Shown one piece after another: positions 52,674 through 61,495 of a DNA stretch of 64,000 bases. The stretch is taken from the NCBI RefSeq assembly GCF_014655595.1, contig NZ_BNBL01000001.1:62001-126000 (forward strand), in the 5' to 3' direction. A program made the translations under genes and the position numbers. The first letter of the stretch is position 1. Every line of letters begins with the position of its first letter. Source of the DNA: Streptomyces griseocarneus (GTDB lineage: Bacteria > Actinomycetota > Actinomycetes > Streptomycetales > Streptomycetaceae). A model generated the notes under the pieces. It was not told the origin of the DNA. It worked only from the letters and a program-made list of their open reading frames with translations, and ran no database searches.

Positions 52674-53675
52674 ATGGACGACAAAGGCGAAAGTGAGGCA
52701 AAAACGAAGGGCAAGCGTCTCGATCTGAGCGTCGCGCAGGTGTCCGGCAGTGCGCTGGCGGCGGTGGTCGCCGCCCTGCTCGCGGGCAAACTCGGTGTAT
52801 ACGGCACGGTCATTGGTGCCGGTGTCGTCAGCGTGGTGGCCACGACCGGTGGCACGGTCTTTCACCACGTGTTCAAACGTACGGGCGAGCAGATCCGCGA
52901 GGTGACCGCCGTGCAGGCGGAGCCCAGGCTCCGCCAGGTGCCGCTGCGCGACGCGGGCCGCGCCGTGGACCGGGCCCGCTCGGCGGACGACGCGACGCGG
53001 GTGCTGCCGGGCGCCGAGGACCGTACACAACTGCTGCACCAGGTGTCACCGTCCGCGGCGGACCCGGCGCCCTCCGGGGCGCACGCCGGTGCGTACACCG
53101 GCGCGCATGGCCGGGCGCACTTCGACGGCTACTCCCAGGAATTCTCCCGGGGCACGACCCACGGCACGCGGCTGCGGGGCTGGAAGCGCCCGGCGCTGGC
53201 CGCCGGTGTCGTCTTCGCCCTCGCCATGGGCACGGTGACCGCCTTCGAGCTGGTCTCCGGCTCCAGCGCGGACGGCGGCGACGGCGTCACGGTCACCCGG
53301 CTCTTCCAGCCGGAGAAGAAGGAACGGCGGCAGGACCCGGACCCCGCGCGGACGCCGGAGCCCGGCTCCTCGCGCGACGGCGGCGGGTCCACGGAAGAAG
53401 GCGGCGGCACGCCGTCCCCGGGCGTGTCGCGGCCGGGCACGGACACGGGCACGAAGACGCCGGACCCGAAGACCTCCCCGTCCCCGGACGGCGGCACCAC
53501 GCCGTCCCCAGCGCCCACGCCCCGGCCGAGCGGGTCGCCGGACGCGGGCAAGGGCACCGACGACAAGGGCGGCGCGGCCGGCGGCACCGGCGGCCAGTCC
53601 ACGCCGCCCGCGCCGGGCCAGAACGCCGCGGCCGGCACGGGCACGGGCCCCACGGCCCCCGGCACGACCTCCTAG
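52674..53675 (+). CDS. Two-helix membrane protein with Pro/Thr/Gly-rich extracellular tail
   Basis: A 333-residue protein that I do not recognise. A first hydrophobic segment (VSGSALAAVVAALLAGKLGVYGTVIGAGVVSVVATTGG, about 23-60) is a hairpin or two short helices. A second helix (ALAAGVVFALAMGTVTAFELVSG, about 172-195) leads into an outside tail of about 140 residues made of Pro, Ser, Thr, Gly, Asp and Lys. Between them lies a cytoplasmic region of about 110 residues. This topology, with a disordered outer tail, resembles mechanosensory or wall-spanning proteins of actinobacteria. GGGGCTGGAG precedes the ATG. Confidence 0.7.
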   Translation: MDDKGESEAKTKGKRLDLSVAQVSGSALAAVVAALLAGKLGVYGTVIGAGVVSVVATTGGTVFHHVFKRTGEQIREVTAVQAEPRLRQVPLRDAGRAVDRARSADDATRVLPGAEDRTQLLHQVSPSAADPAPSGAHAGAYTGAHGRAHFDGYSQEFSRGTTHGTRLRGWKRPALAAGVVFALAMGTVTAFELVSGSSADGGDGVTVTRLFQPEKKERRQDPDPARTPEPGSSRDGGGSTEEGGGTPSPGVSRPGTDTGTKTPDPKTSPSPDGGTTPSPAPTPRPSGSPDAGKGTDDKGGAAGGTGGQSTPPAPGQNAAAGTGTGPTAPGTTS

Positions 53676-53693
53676 GCCCCGCCGCCCGGCGGC

Positions 53694-55010
53694 TCACTCT
53701 CCCAGGACGCGCCGCAGGTAGTCGTTGCCGAACACGCGGTGCGGGTCCAGCCGGTCCCGCACCGCGGCGAACTCGCCGAAGCGCGGGTAGACGCCCGCCA
53801 GGTACGCCGCGTCACGGCTGTGCAGCTTCCCCCAGTGCGGCCGCCCGCCGTGCGCGGTCATGATCTGTTCCGCCGCCGTGAAGTACGCCCGGTGCGGCGT
53901 CCCCCGGTACATGTGCACGGCGATGTAGGCGGTGTCCCGCCCCGAGGCCGTGGACAGCGGGATGTCGTCGGCGGGCGCGGTCCGCACCTCCACCGGGAAG
54001 CTCACCCGCAGCCGCCGCCGCTCGATCGCCGCCCTCAGCTCCCGCAGGGCCGTCATCGCCGCCTCGCGCGGCAGGGCGTACTCCATCTCCAGGAAGCGCA
54101 CCCTGCGCGGGCTGGTGAAGACCTTGTACGGGATGTCGGTGTACGTACGGGCCGACAGGGCCCGGCCCGAGAGCCGGGCGATCCCCGGCACGGCGGAGGG
54201 CACGGCACGGCCCAGCGCGCAGGCGGCCCCGAAGACGCCGTTGGACAACAGTTCGTCGGTCATCCATGCGCTCACCCGTCCGGTGGGCGCCGCGGGGCCC
54301 GCGCTGCGGTTGTTGCGCTTGGTGACACAGCTGTCGGTGTGGGGGAACCAGAAGAACTCGAAGTGCTCGTTCTCCGCGACCAGGGCGTCGAAGTCCTCGG
54401 TCACCCGGCCGAAGGCCATCGGCTCCTCGCGCGCCGCGAGCAGGAACTCCGGCTCCACCGCGAACGTGACCGCCGCGATCACCCCCAGCGCGCCCAGCCC
54501 CACCCGGGCCGCCGCGAAGACCTCCGGGTTCCGCCCGGCCGAGCAGGTCAGCACCGAGCCGTCGGCCGTCACCAGCTCCAGGCCCCGGATCTGGGCCGCG
54601 ATCGCCCCCGAGTCCCGGCCCGTGCCGTGGGTGCCGGTGCTGACCGCGCCGGAGACGGTCTGCTCCATGATGTCGCCCATGTTCGCCAGCGACAGGCCGT
54701 GGGCGGACAGCGTCCGGTTCAGCTCCCGGATCGTGGTGCCCGCGCCGACCGTCACGGTGCCGGCGGCGCGGTCGACCGCGCGCAGTCCGGTGAGCCGGTC
54801 CGGGCGTATCAGCACGCCGTCCGTCGCGGCGACGGTGGTGAAGGAGTGGCCGGAGCCGGTGGCCTTCACCGTCAGTCCCTCGCCGGCCGCCCGCGCGATC
54901 GCGGCGGACAGCTCCTGCGCCGTGGCCGGGGCCACGGTCCGTACCGGGTGGGCGGTGACGTTCCCCGCCCAGTTACGCCAGGGCCTGCTCGCTCTCGTCG
55001 TCGCCGTCAT
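53694..55010 (-). CDS. FAD-dependent sugar-lactone oxidase (D-arabinono-1,4-lactone oxidase-like)
   Basis: A 438-residue oxidase of the VAO/L-gulonolactone oxidase family. The FAD-binding domain has RTVAPATAQELSAAIARA and GSGHSFTTVAATDG (about 48-61), with the His that in relatives is covalently linked to FAD, and GAVSTGTHGTG (about 124-134). The C-terminal ALO domain ends RPHWGKLHSRDAAYLAGVYPRFGEF and DPHRVFGNDYLRRVLG. Substrate could be an aldonolactone or alditol. The ATG at 55010 with GGTGGGGG upstream is preferred to the TTG at 55019. It overlaps the MFS gene's end by 38 bp, so the pair is an operon. Confidence 0.88.
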   Translation of the reverse strand: MTATTRASRPWRNWAGNVTAHPVRTVAPATAQELSAAIARAAGEGLTVKATGSGHSFTTVAATDGVLIRPDRLTGLRAVDRAAGTVTVGAGTTIRELNRTLSAHGLSLANMGDIMEQTVSGAVSTGTHGTGRDSGAIAAQIRGLELVTADGSVLTCSAGRNPEVFAAARVGLGALGVIAAVTFAVEPEFLLAAREEPMAFGRVTEDFDALVAENEHFEFFWFPHTDSCVTKRNNRSAGPAAPTGRVSAWMTDELLSNGVFGAACALGRAVPSAVPGIARLSGRALSARTYTDIPYKVFTSPRRVRFLEMEYALPREAAMTALRELRAAIERRRLRVSFPVEVRTAPADDIPLSTASGRDTAYIAVHMYRGTPHRAYFTAAEQIMTAHGGRPHWGKLHSRDAAYLAGVYPRFGEFAAVRDRLDPHRVFGNDYLRRVLGE

Positions 55011-56214
55011 CAGCGCCAACCCCCACCTGCTCAGGCGCCGGCCGCAGCCGGCGGTACCCGAGGAACGCGCCGGCGGCCGCGAGCATCCCCGCCGTGCCGG
55101 GCACCAGGTACCCCGCGGCGGCTCCGGCGGCGTCCACCACCCAGCCGGCGGCCGACGAGCCGAACGCCACGCCGACCGCGAGTCCGGTGCTCGTCCAGGT
55201 CATGCCCTCGGTCAGCTGCGCGCGCGGTACGTACTGCTCGACGAGGGCCATCGTGGTGACCATCGTCGGCGCGATGGACAGGCCCGCGACAAAGAGAGCC
55301 ACGGCCAGGAACGGCAGGTTCCCGACCAGTTGGAGGGGGATCATACTCACGGCCATCGCACAGACGCCCAGAACCCAGCGCCGGGCCGGGTCGCCCTTGA
55401 GGTGCAGCAGCCCGAAGACCGCCCCCGCCAGGCAGGACCCCAGCGCGTACACGGCCAGCACCACGCTCGCCGCCGCCTTGTGGCCCTGCTCCTCGGCGAA
55501 GGCCACGGTCACCACCTCGATCGCCCCGAACAGCGCACCGGTGGCCACGAAGGTCGCCACCAGCACCTGCAGCCCCGGGGAGCGCAGGGCGGAGCCGGTC
55601 GCGTGCGCCTCACGGGGGTGCGGCCTGGGCTCGGTGGCCCGCTGCGCGGTCAGCCAGAAGACCCCCGCCGCCAGGAAGCAGCCGGCCAGCAGCGGGCCCG
55701 CCTCCGGGAACCACGCGGTGGACAGGCCGATCGACAGGATCGGCCCGACGATGAACACCACCTCGTCGATGACCGATTCGGCGGCGTAGGCCGTGTGCAG
55801 TTCGCGCGGCGAGCCGCCGTAGATCGCCGCCCACCGGGCCCGCACCATCGACCCCACGCTCGGCACGCAGCCCGCGCCCGCCGCGAAGACGTACAGCGTC
55901 CAGTCCGGCCACCGCTGGTGCGCGCTCAGCAGCAGCCCCGCCAGCGACACGAGCGAGAGGGCCGTCGCCGGGCGCAGGACCGTGCGCTGGCCGTGCCGGT
56001 CGACCATCCGCGAGACCATGGGGCCGAGCACGGCCGCCGCGATCGCGTGGGTCGCGGTCAGCGCGCCCGCCAGTCCGTACCGGCCGGTGATCTGGGAGAT
56101 CATCGTGACGATGCCGATGCCCAGCATCGACAGCGGCAGCCGGCCGAGGAAGCCCGCCGCCGAGAAGCCCTTGGTGCCGGGGGCGGCGAATATGGCGCTG
56201 TAGGGACTGGACAA
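54973..56214 (-). CDS. MFS transporter
   Basis: A 413-residue transporter with 12 predicted membrane helices. The loop 2-3 motif reads GPMVSRMVDRHGQRTVLRP (about 64-82), typical of the major facilitator superfamily. The C-terminus is acidic (GADDGDDESEQALA) and cytoplasmic. Substrate unknown; the group includes drug and sugar exporters. The TTG start at 56214 has GGGAG 6 nt upstream. It is the first gene of an operon with the sugar-lactone oxidase and is divergent from ferrochelatase. Confidence 0.88.
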   Translation of the reverse strand: MSSPYSAIFAAPGTKGFSAAGFLGRLPLSMLGIGIVTMISQITGRYGLAGALTATHAIAAAVLGPMVSRMVDRHGQRTVLRPATALSLVSLAGLLLSAHQRWPDWTLYVFAAGAGCVPSVGSMVRARWAAIYGGSPRELHTAYAAESVIDEVVFIVGPILSIGLSTAWFPEAGPLLAGCFLAAGVFWLTAQRATEPRPHPREAHATGSALRSPGLQVLVATFVATGALFGAIEVVTVAFAEEQGHKAAASVVLAVYALGSCLAGAVFGLLHLKGDPARRWVLGVCAMAVSMIPLQLVGNLPFLAVALFVAGLSIAPTMVTTMALVEQYVPRAQLTEGMTWTSTGLAVGVAFGSSAAGWVVDAAGAAAGYLVPGTAGMLAAAGAFLGYRRLRPAPEQVGVGADDGDDESEQALA

Positions 56215-56347
56215 AGACGGCTCCCTAAGGGGTTCGGGGGAGGGGGACGCGGACGAGGGTGCCGTAAGGGACGTAGGTGGCCGATACAGCTTACGTGCGC
56301 ACGTTTGTGCGGCGCATCGTCATTTCCCGGCCGCCGGGGGCGGGTGG

Positions 56348-56353
56348 CAGGAT
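56348..56353 (+). promoter_or_regulatory. -10 hexamer CAGGAT for a leaderless transcript
   Basis: CAGGAT is followed by 7 nt and the ATG of the ferrochelatase gene at 56361. Confidence 0.45.
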
Positions 56354-56360
56354 CGGACGC

Positions 56361-57506
56361 ATGTCGGATCAGCCAGCTCACGCCCCCTACGACGCCCTGC
56401 TGTTGCTCTCCTTCGGCGGGCCCGAGGGCCCCGAGGACGTCGTCCCGTTCCTGGAGAACGTCACCCGCGGCCGGGGCATCCCCCGGGAGCGGCTGAGGGA
56501 GGTCGGGCAGCACTACTTCCTGTTCGGCGGCGTCAGCCCGATCAACGACCAGAACCGCGAGCTGCTCGCCGCCCTGCGCGAGGACTTCGCCGCCCACGGC
56601 ATGGACCTGCCGGTCTACTGGGGCAACCGCAACTGGGCGCCCTACCTCACCGACACCCTGCGCGAGATGACCGCCGCCGGGCACCGCCGCGTGCTGACCC
56701 TGACCACCAGCGCGTACGCCTCGTACTCGGGCTGCCGGCAGTACCGCGAGAACCTCGCCGACGCCCTGGCCGCGCTGACGGCCGAGGGCCTCGAGCCCCC
56801 GCGCGTGGACAAGCTGCGGCACTACTTCAACCACCCGGGCTTCATCCGGCCCATGGTCGACGCGACGATCGCCGCCCTCGGCCGGCTGCCGGACGACGTG
56901 CGGGCCGGCGCCCGGCTCGCCTTCACCACGCACTCCATCCCCACCTCCGCCGCGGACACCTCCGGCCCGGCCGAGGGCCACGGCGACGGCGGCGCGTACG
57001 TCGCCGAGCACCTCGACGTCGCCCGGACCGTCGCGGCCGCCGTCCGCGAGGAGACCGGCACCGACAGGCCCTGGGACCTCGTCTACCAGTCGCGCAGCGG
57101 CGCCCCGCACATCCCCTGGCTCGAGCCCGACATCTGCGACCACCTCGAGACCGTGCACGGAGAGGGCGCGCCGGCCGTCGTCATGGTGCCGATCGGCTTC
57201 GTCTCGGACCACATGGAGGTCAAGTACGACCTCGACACCGAAGCCACCGCCAAGGCCGCCGAACTGGGCCTGCCGGTGACCCGCGCCGCGACCGTCGGAG
57301 CCGACCCGCGCTTCGTGGCCGCCGTGCGCGAGCTGGTGCTCGAGCGCGCCGCGAGCGAGCGCGGCGAGCGCCCCGAGCGCTGCGCCCTGGGCGCGCTCGG
57401 CCCCAGCCACGACCTCTGCCCCGTCGGCTGCTGCCCGGCGCGGGCCCCCCGCCCGGCCGCCGCCGGGGCCGACAGCCCGTACGCCCAAGGAGCGAGCTCA
57501 CTGTGA
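56361..57506 (+). CDS. hemH: Ferrochelatase (coproporphyrin ferrochelatase type)
   Basis: A 381-residue enzyme that inserts iron into a porphyrin in heme synthesis. In actinobacteria the substrate is coproporphyrin III (CpfC). Conserved parts are [23 protein letters not shown] (12-34), the catalytic His in [11 protein letters not shown] and the Glu in [13 protein letters not shown]. Cys residues in YSGCRQY and in the C-terminal [20 protein letters not shown] are spaced like the [2Fe-2S] ligands described for actinobacterial ferrochelatases. A 20-residue Ala/Pro tail follows. Its end overlaps the next gene by 4 bp. Confidence 0.95.
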   Translation: MSDQPAHAPYDALLLLSFGGPEGPEDVVPFLENVTRGRGIPRERLREVGQHYFLFGGVSPINDQNRELLAALREDFAAHGMDLPVYWGNRNWAPYLTDTLREMTAAGHRRVLTLTTSAYASYSGCRQYRENLADALAALTAEGLEPPRVDKLRHYFNHPGFIRPMVDATIAALGRLPDDVRAGARLAFTTHSIPTSAADTSGPAEGHGDGGAYVAEHLDVARTVAAAVREETGTDRPWDLVYQSRSGAPHIPWLEPDICDHLETVHGEGAPAVVMVPIGFVSDHMEVKYDLDTEATAKAAELGLPVTRAATVGADPRFVAAVRELVLERAASERGERPERCALGALGPSHDLCPVGCCPARAPRPAAAGADSPYAQGASSL

Positions 57507-58303
57507 CCGACACCCTCAAGGCCGAACTCCTGGCCGTGGCCCTCGAGGCCGCGGACCGGGCCGGCGCCCTGCTCAGGGACGGCCGTCCCGCCGACCTGGG
57601 CGTGGCCGCGACGAAGACCAGCCCCATCGACGTCGTCACCGAGATGGACATCGCCGCCGAGAAGCTGATCACGGGCTTCCTCGCCGAGCGGCGCCCGACG
57701 GACGGGATCCTGGGCGAGGAGGGCGCCAGCGTCGAGGGCACCAGCGGGGTGCGCTGGATCATCGACCCCGTCGACGGCACCGTGAACTACCTCTACGGCC
57801 TGCCGTCCTGGGCCGTGTCCGTGGCCGCCGAGATCGACGGCGAGGCGGTCGTGGGGGTCGTCGCGGCGCCGGTGCGCGGCGAGACGTACCGCGCGGTGCG
57901 GGGCGAGGGGGCGTTCCTGGGGGAGCGGCGGCTGAGCGTGCGCCCGGCACCGGGCCTCGACCAGGCGCTGATCGGCACCGGCTTCGGCTACCTCCAGACC
58001 CGGCGGGCGGCCCAGGCCGAGGTGCTGCGCTCGATGCTGCCGCAGGTGCGCGACATCCGGCGCGGGGGCTCGGCCGCGATCGACCTGTGCGACGTGGCCT
58101 GCGGCCGGCTGGACGGCTACTACGAGCGGGGGCTCAACCCCTGGGACTTCGCCGCGGGCGCGCTGATCGCGCGCGAGGCGGGGGCCCTGACGGGCGGCCG
58201 CCCGGGGGAGCGCGAGTCGGGCGAGCTGACGGTGGCGGCCCCGCCGGGGCTCTTCGAGCCCCTGCAGGAGCGCCTGGAGGCGCTGGGCGCCTGGCACGAC
58301 TAG
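57503..58303 (+). CDS. Inositol monophosphatase family protein
   Basis: A 266-residue Mg2+-dependent phosphatase. The three metal-site motifs are present: EEGAS (about 73), [14 protein letters not shown] (about 91-104) and [19 protein letters not shown] (about 210-228). Family members act on inositol phosphate, histidinol phosphate, fructose bisphosphate or PAP; the substrate is not certain. The GTG start overlaps the ferrochelatase stop (GTGA), so it is translationally coupled to heme synthesis, although no direct link is known. Confidence 0.92.
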   Translation: MTDTLKAELLAVALEAADRAGALLRDGRPADLGVAATKTSPIDVVTEMDIAAEKLITGFLAERRPTDGILGEEGASVEGTSGVRWIIDPVDGTVNYLYGLPSWAVSVAAEIDGEAVVGVVAAPVRGETYRAVRGEGAFLGERRLSVRPAPGLDQALIGTGFGYLQTRRAAQAEVLRSMLPQVRDIRRGGSAAIDLCDVACGRLDGYYERGLNPWDFAAGALIAREAGALTGGRPGERESGELTVAAPPGLFEPLQERLEALGAWHD

Positions 58304-58342
58304 GAGGCGGCCCGCGAAGGCGGGAAACATCCCCCGGACGGC

Positions 58343-58380
58343 GCAGCGCCCCGGAGCCGGAGCCGGCACCGGGGCGCTGC
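58343..58380. terminator. Hairpin between inositol phosphatase and small convergent gene
   Basis: GCAGCGCCCCGG (58343-58354) pairs perfectly with CCGGGGCGCTGC (58369-58380), loop 14 nt. Confidence 0.85.
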
Positions 58381-58390
58381 GGTACGGGAA

Positions 58391-58558
58391 TCAGGCCGCG
58401 CTGACGTGAACGCCGTGTTCGGCGGCCAGGCGGTGGAGGTCGTCCAGCTCGGCCTGCTCCACCTCGGCGAGGAAGTCGTCACCGGTGCGGCGGGCGTGGT
58501 CGAGGTCGGACCGGGCGGCTTCTATGCGCTGCAGAATGCCGGCGGTGAATGCGTCCAT
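58391..58558 (-). CDS. Small conserved protein, 55 residues
   Basis: A 55-residue protein, read directly from the sequence. It starts MDAFTAGILQRIEAARSDLD at ATG 58558, with GAGGGGG upstream, and ends AAEHGVHVSAA before a TGA. It is almost entirely one charged, amphipathic helical hairpin (ARRTGDDFLAEVEQAELDDLHRLAAEHG), with no Cys or membrane part. The start signal, GC-rich third positions and the hairpin just beyond its stop support a real gene. Function unknown; a regulatory or structural partner is possible. It lies upstream of and divergent from cutR. Confidence 0.75.
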   Translation of the reverse strand: MDAFTAGILQRIEAARSDLDHARRTGDDFLAEVEQAELDDLHRLAAEHGVHVSAA

Positions 58559-58856
58559 GGTGGTGCGCCCCCTCGTCGTGGGTCGGCGGCACGGGGGTGT
58601 GCCACGGCGAAACGATCACACGCAGAGAGTTCCGCGTACGCGAAGGCGTACGGAGAAGCGTGATCGCGGGTGTGCAGACGTCTTCCCCACCCTCGTCCCG
58701 GCGGAAACCTTCCATCGCGGAGTAATCCGGAATCCCTTCCCTGTCCGGCCTCCGGATACCCCTTACGGCCGGTTTATCGACATCCGAGGCAGGATGGAGT
58801 GACCCACCGGGGTCATCGAGGCTGCCCGTCAGGGCTCAAAGGGAAGGACCAACGCC

Positions 58857-59510
58857 GTGCGCGTACTCGTCGTCGAGGACGAGCAGCTGCTCGCAGACGC
58901 CGTCGCCACCGGACTGCGCCGGGAGGCCATGGCCGTCGACGTCGTGTACGACGGGGCGGCCGCCCTGGAGCGCATCGCCGTCAACGACTACGACGTCATC
59001 GTGCTCGACCGGGACCTCCCGCTGGTCCACGGCGACGACGTCTGCCGCAGGGTCGTCGAACTGGGCATTCCCACCCGCGTCCTGATGCTGACCGCCTCCG
59101 GCGACGTCAGCGACCGCGTGGAGGGCCTGGAGATCGGCGCCGACGACTACCTCCCCAAGCCGTTCGCCTTCAGCGAGCTGACCGCCCGCGTGCGGGCCCT
59201 GGGCCGGCGCACGACCGTCGCCCTGCCGCCCGTCCTGGAGCGGGCCGGCATCAAGCTCGACCCCAACCGGCGCGAGGTCTTCCGCGACGGACGCGAGGTG
59301 CAGCTGGCACCCAAGGAGTTCGCGGTGCTCGAGGTGCTCATGCGCAGCGAGGGGGCCGTGGTGTCGGCCGAGCAGCTGCTGGAGAAGGCCTGGGACGAGA
59401 ACACCGACCCGTTCACCAACGTCGTCCGGGTCACCGTCATGACGCTGCGACGCAAGCTGGGGGAGCCTCCCGTGATCGTCACCGTGCCGGGCTCCGGATA
59501 CCGGATCTGA
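58857..59510 (+). CDS. cutR: Response regulator CutR
   Basis: A 217-residue OmpR-type regulator. The receiver has D8/E9 in VVEDEQ, phospho-acceptor D51 in VIVLDRDLPL and K in LPKPFAF (about 101). The winged helix covers about 120-217 (LAPKEFAVLEVLMRSEGAVVSAEQLLEKAWDENTDPFTNVVRVTVMTLRRKLG). It pairs with CutS immediately downstream. CutRS was first linked to copper-dependent tyrosinase and actinorhodin suppression in S. lividans, and later to secretion stress. The GTG start has GGGAAGGA upstream. Confidence 0.95.
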   Translation: MRVLVVEDEQLLADAVATGLRREAMAVDVVYDGAAALERIAVNDYDVIVLDRDLPLVHGDDVCRRVVELGIPTRVLMLTASGDVSDRVEGLEIGADDYLPKPFAFSELTARVRALGRRTTVALPPVLERAGIKLDPNRREVFRDGREVQLAPKEFAVLEVLMRSEGAVVSAEQLLEKAWDENTDPFTNVVRVTVMTLRRKLGEPPVIVTVPGSGYRI

Positions 59511-59517
59511 CCCCGCG

Positions 59518-60777
59518 ATGTCCTCTCCCGCCACCCCCGCGCCCCCCGCCCCGCCGGCTCCGCCCAAGCCCACCTGGGACCCCCGCCAGCCGGTCGTGCG
59601 CCCCTTCCCGTGGCTGCGCCCCACCATCCGCATACGGCTCACCCTGCTCTACGGCGGGATGTTCCTGATGGCCGGCGTGCTGTTGCTGACGATCATCTAC
59701 CTGCTGGCCGCCAACGCGCTGAGCGTGGGCAGCGAGCCGCTGATCAGGCTGATCGACGGCAGCAAGGTCACCGTGACCGGCAGCACCTGCCCCCAGCTGA
59801 AGTCGCCCGGCCTGACCGCCGACGAGGCGAACCGCATCCTCGAGACCTGCATGCAGCGCCAGCGCGCCGTCGCGCTGGAGTCCCTGCTGCGCCGCTCCCT
59901 GCTGGCCCTCCTCGGCCTCGCCGTCATCGCCTTCGCCTTCGGCTACGCCATGGCCGGCCGGGTCCTCTCGCCGCTGGGCAAGATCACCCGCACCGCCCGC
60001 CGCGTGGCCGGCACGGACCTGACCCGGCGGATCGAACTGGGCGGCCCGGACGACGAGTTGAAGGAGCTGTCGGACACCTTCGACGAGATGCTGGACCGGC
60101 TCGAGCGGGCGTTCACCGCGCAGCAGCGGTTCGTGGCCAACGCCTCGCACGAGCTGCGCACGCCGCTGGCGATCAACCGCACGCTGCTGGAGGTCAGCCT
60201 TTCCGACCCCGCGGCCTCCCCGGAGCTGCAGCAGCTGGGCAAGACGCTGCTGGCGACCAACGAGCGCAGCGAGCAGCTCGTGGAGGGCCTGCTGCTGCTC
60301 GCCCGCAGCGACAACGAGATCGTGGACCGCAAGCCCGTGGACCTCGCAGAGGTGGCCTCCCAGGCCCTGGACCAGGCCCGTACGGAGGCCCAGGCCAAGG
60401 GCGTGGAGCTGCGGGGCACCCGGCAGCCCGCCGTCGTGCAGGGCAACGGCGTGCTGCTGGAGCGGATCGCGCTGAACCTGGTGCAGAACGCGGTGCGCTA
60501 CAACACCCCGGACGGCTGGGTGGAGGTCACGACCCTGGCCCAGCCCGGGCAGGCGGTGCTGGTGGTGGAGAACACCGGCCCGGTCGTCCCGGCCTACGAG
60601 GTGGACAACATCTTCGAGCCCTTCCGCAGGCTGCGCACGGAGCGCACGGGCAGCGACAAGGGCGTCGGACTGGGCCTGTCGATCGTGCGCTCGGTGGCCC
60701 GCGCGCACGGCGGACGGATCACCGCGGAACCCCGTGAGGGGGGCGGCCTGGTCATGCGGGTGGTGCTGCCCACCTGA
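59518..60777 (+). CDS. cutS: Sensor histidine kinase CutS
   Basis: A 419-residue membrane kinase. A Pro-rich cytoplasmic N-terminus (1-30) precedes membrane helices at about 41-66 and 125-146. The extracytoplasmic loop (67-122) contains two cysteines, C91 and C111. A HAMP domain (GRVLSPLGKITRTARRVAGTDL) leads to the phospho-His in NASHELRTPLA (about 211), the N box (NLVQNAVRYN), and GSDKGVGLGLSIV. The cysteine pair could form a disulfide and sense the redox or folding state outside the cell. It starts 7 nt after the cutR stop. Confidence 0.95.
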   Translation: MSSPATPAPPAPPAPPKPTWDPRQPVVRPFPWLRPTIRIRLTLLYGGMFLMAGVLLLTIIYLLAANALSVGSEPLIRLIDGSKVTVTGSTCPQLKSPGLTADEANRILETCMQRQRAVALESLLRRSLLALLGLAVIAFAFGYAMAGRVLSPLGKITRTARRVAGTDLTRRIELGGPDDELKELSDTFDEMLDRLERAFTAQQRFVANASHELRTPLAINRTLLEVSLSDPAASPELQQLGKTLLATNERSEQLVEGLLLLARSDNEIVDRKPVDLAEVASQALDQARTEAQAKGVELRGTRQPAVVQGNGVLLERIALNLVQNAVRYNTPDGWVEVTTLAQPGQAVLVVENTGPVVPAYEVDNIFEPFRRLRTERTGSDKGVGLGLSIVRSVARAHGGRITAEPREGGGLVMRVVLPT

Positions 60778-61184
60778 CCGACCTCGCGGAGTCTGCGAGA
60801 ATGGGGCGGCCAACGGTTCGCTTTGGGCGGAATTTTCCCGTTCCGACCGTCACCGTGGCTGTGTGTGTTCAGTCACATGCGCAGACTTCAAGCCATCTAC
60901 TCTCCGTAATCGGAATCCGTCGAGGAGCGCCTGAAAAATGGGGGTTTCCGGGGGTCCTGATCACGGGAAGTACACGAGATGGCATGGCCGCACACGGTTT
61001 TCGGACCGTGTACGGTCCCCATCGCCACCCATCCCGATCACCTCTTCAGGTGTGCGGTTGGGTGTCGATTGAGTAACAGACCTTGATGTGAGGCAAAATC
61101 TCCGCCTCGGGTCGGGCACAAGTCCGGCCTCTCACGCGTTACGTGCGCTGGAGACACCGCAGACACCCAGAGGGGGAGAGCGAC
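60778..61184 (+). other. Gap between cutS and DUF4193 gene (no gene seen)
   Basis: This 407-bp, relatively AT-rich gap holds a weak hairpin after cutS (60783-60799), a 7-bp inverted repeat ACACGGT/ACCGTGT (60992-61011) and a TTGAGT...CAAAAT pair (61069-61100) that may be the promoter of the next gene. No ORF with convincing coding signal is present. Confidence 0.55.
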
Positions 61185-61481
61185 ATGGCAACGGACTACG
61201 ACACCCCACGCAAGACCGATGATGATGTCAACGAGGACAGCATCGAGGAACTCAAGGCCCGGCGGAACGACAAGTCGACCTCGACGGTCGACGTCGACGA
61301 CTTCGAGGCCGCCGAAGGCCTGGAGCTGCCCGGCGCGGACCTCTCGAACGAGGAGCTGTCCGTCCGGGTCCTGCCCCGGCAGGCCGACGAGTTCACGTGC
61401 ATGAGCTGCTTCCTCGTGCACCACCGCAGCCAGCTGGCCGGTGAGAAGAACGGCCAGCCGATCTGCCGCGACTGCGAGTGA
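61185..61481 (+). CDS. DUF4193 family zinc-ribbon protein
   Basis: A 98-residue acidic protein conserved across actinobacteria. The N-terminal half is charged and probably disordered (TPRKTDDDVNEDSIEELKARRNDK). The C-terminal half has a zinc ribbon: FTCMSC (about 71-75) and ICRDC near the end. Function unknown; similarity in size and acidity to RNA-polymerase-binding small proteins is noted but not proof. GGGGGAGAG precedes the ATG. The stop lies 14 nt before the next gene. Confidence 0.88.
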   Translation: MATDYDTPRKTDDDVNEDSIEELKARRNDKSTSTVDVDDFEAAEGLELPGADLSNEELSVRVLPRQADEFTCMSCFLVHHRSQLAGEKNGQPICRDCE

Positions 61482-61495
61482 GGCGAGGGTCTGCC

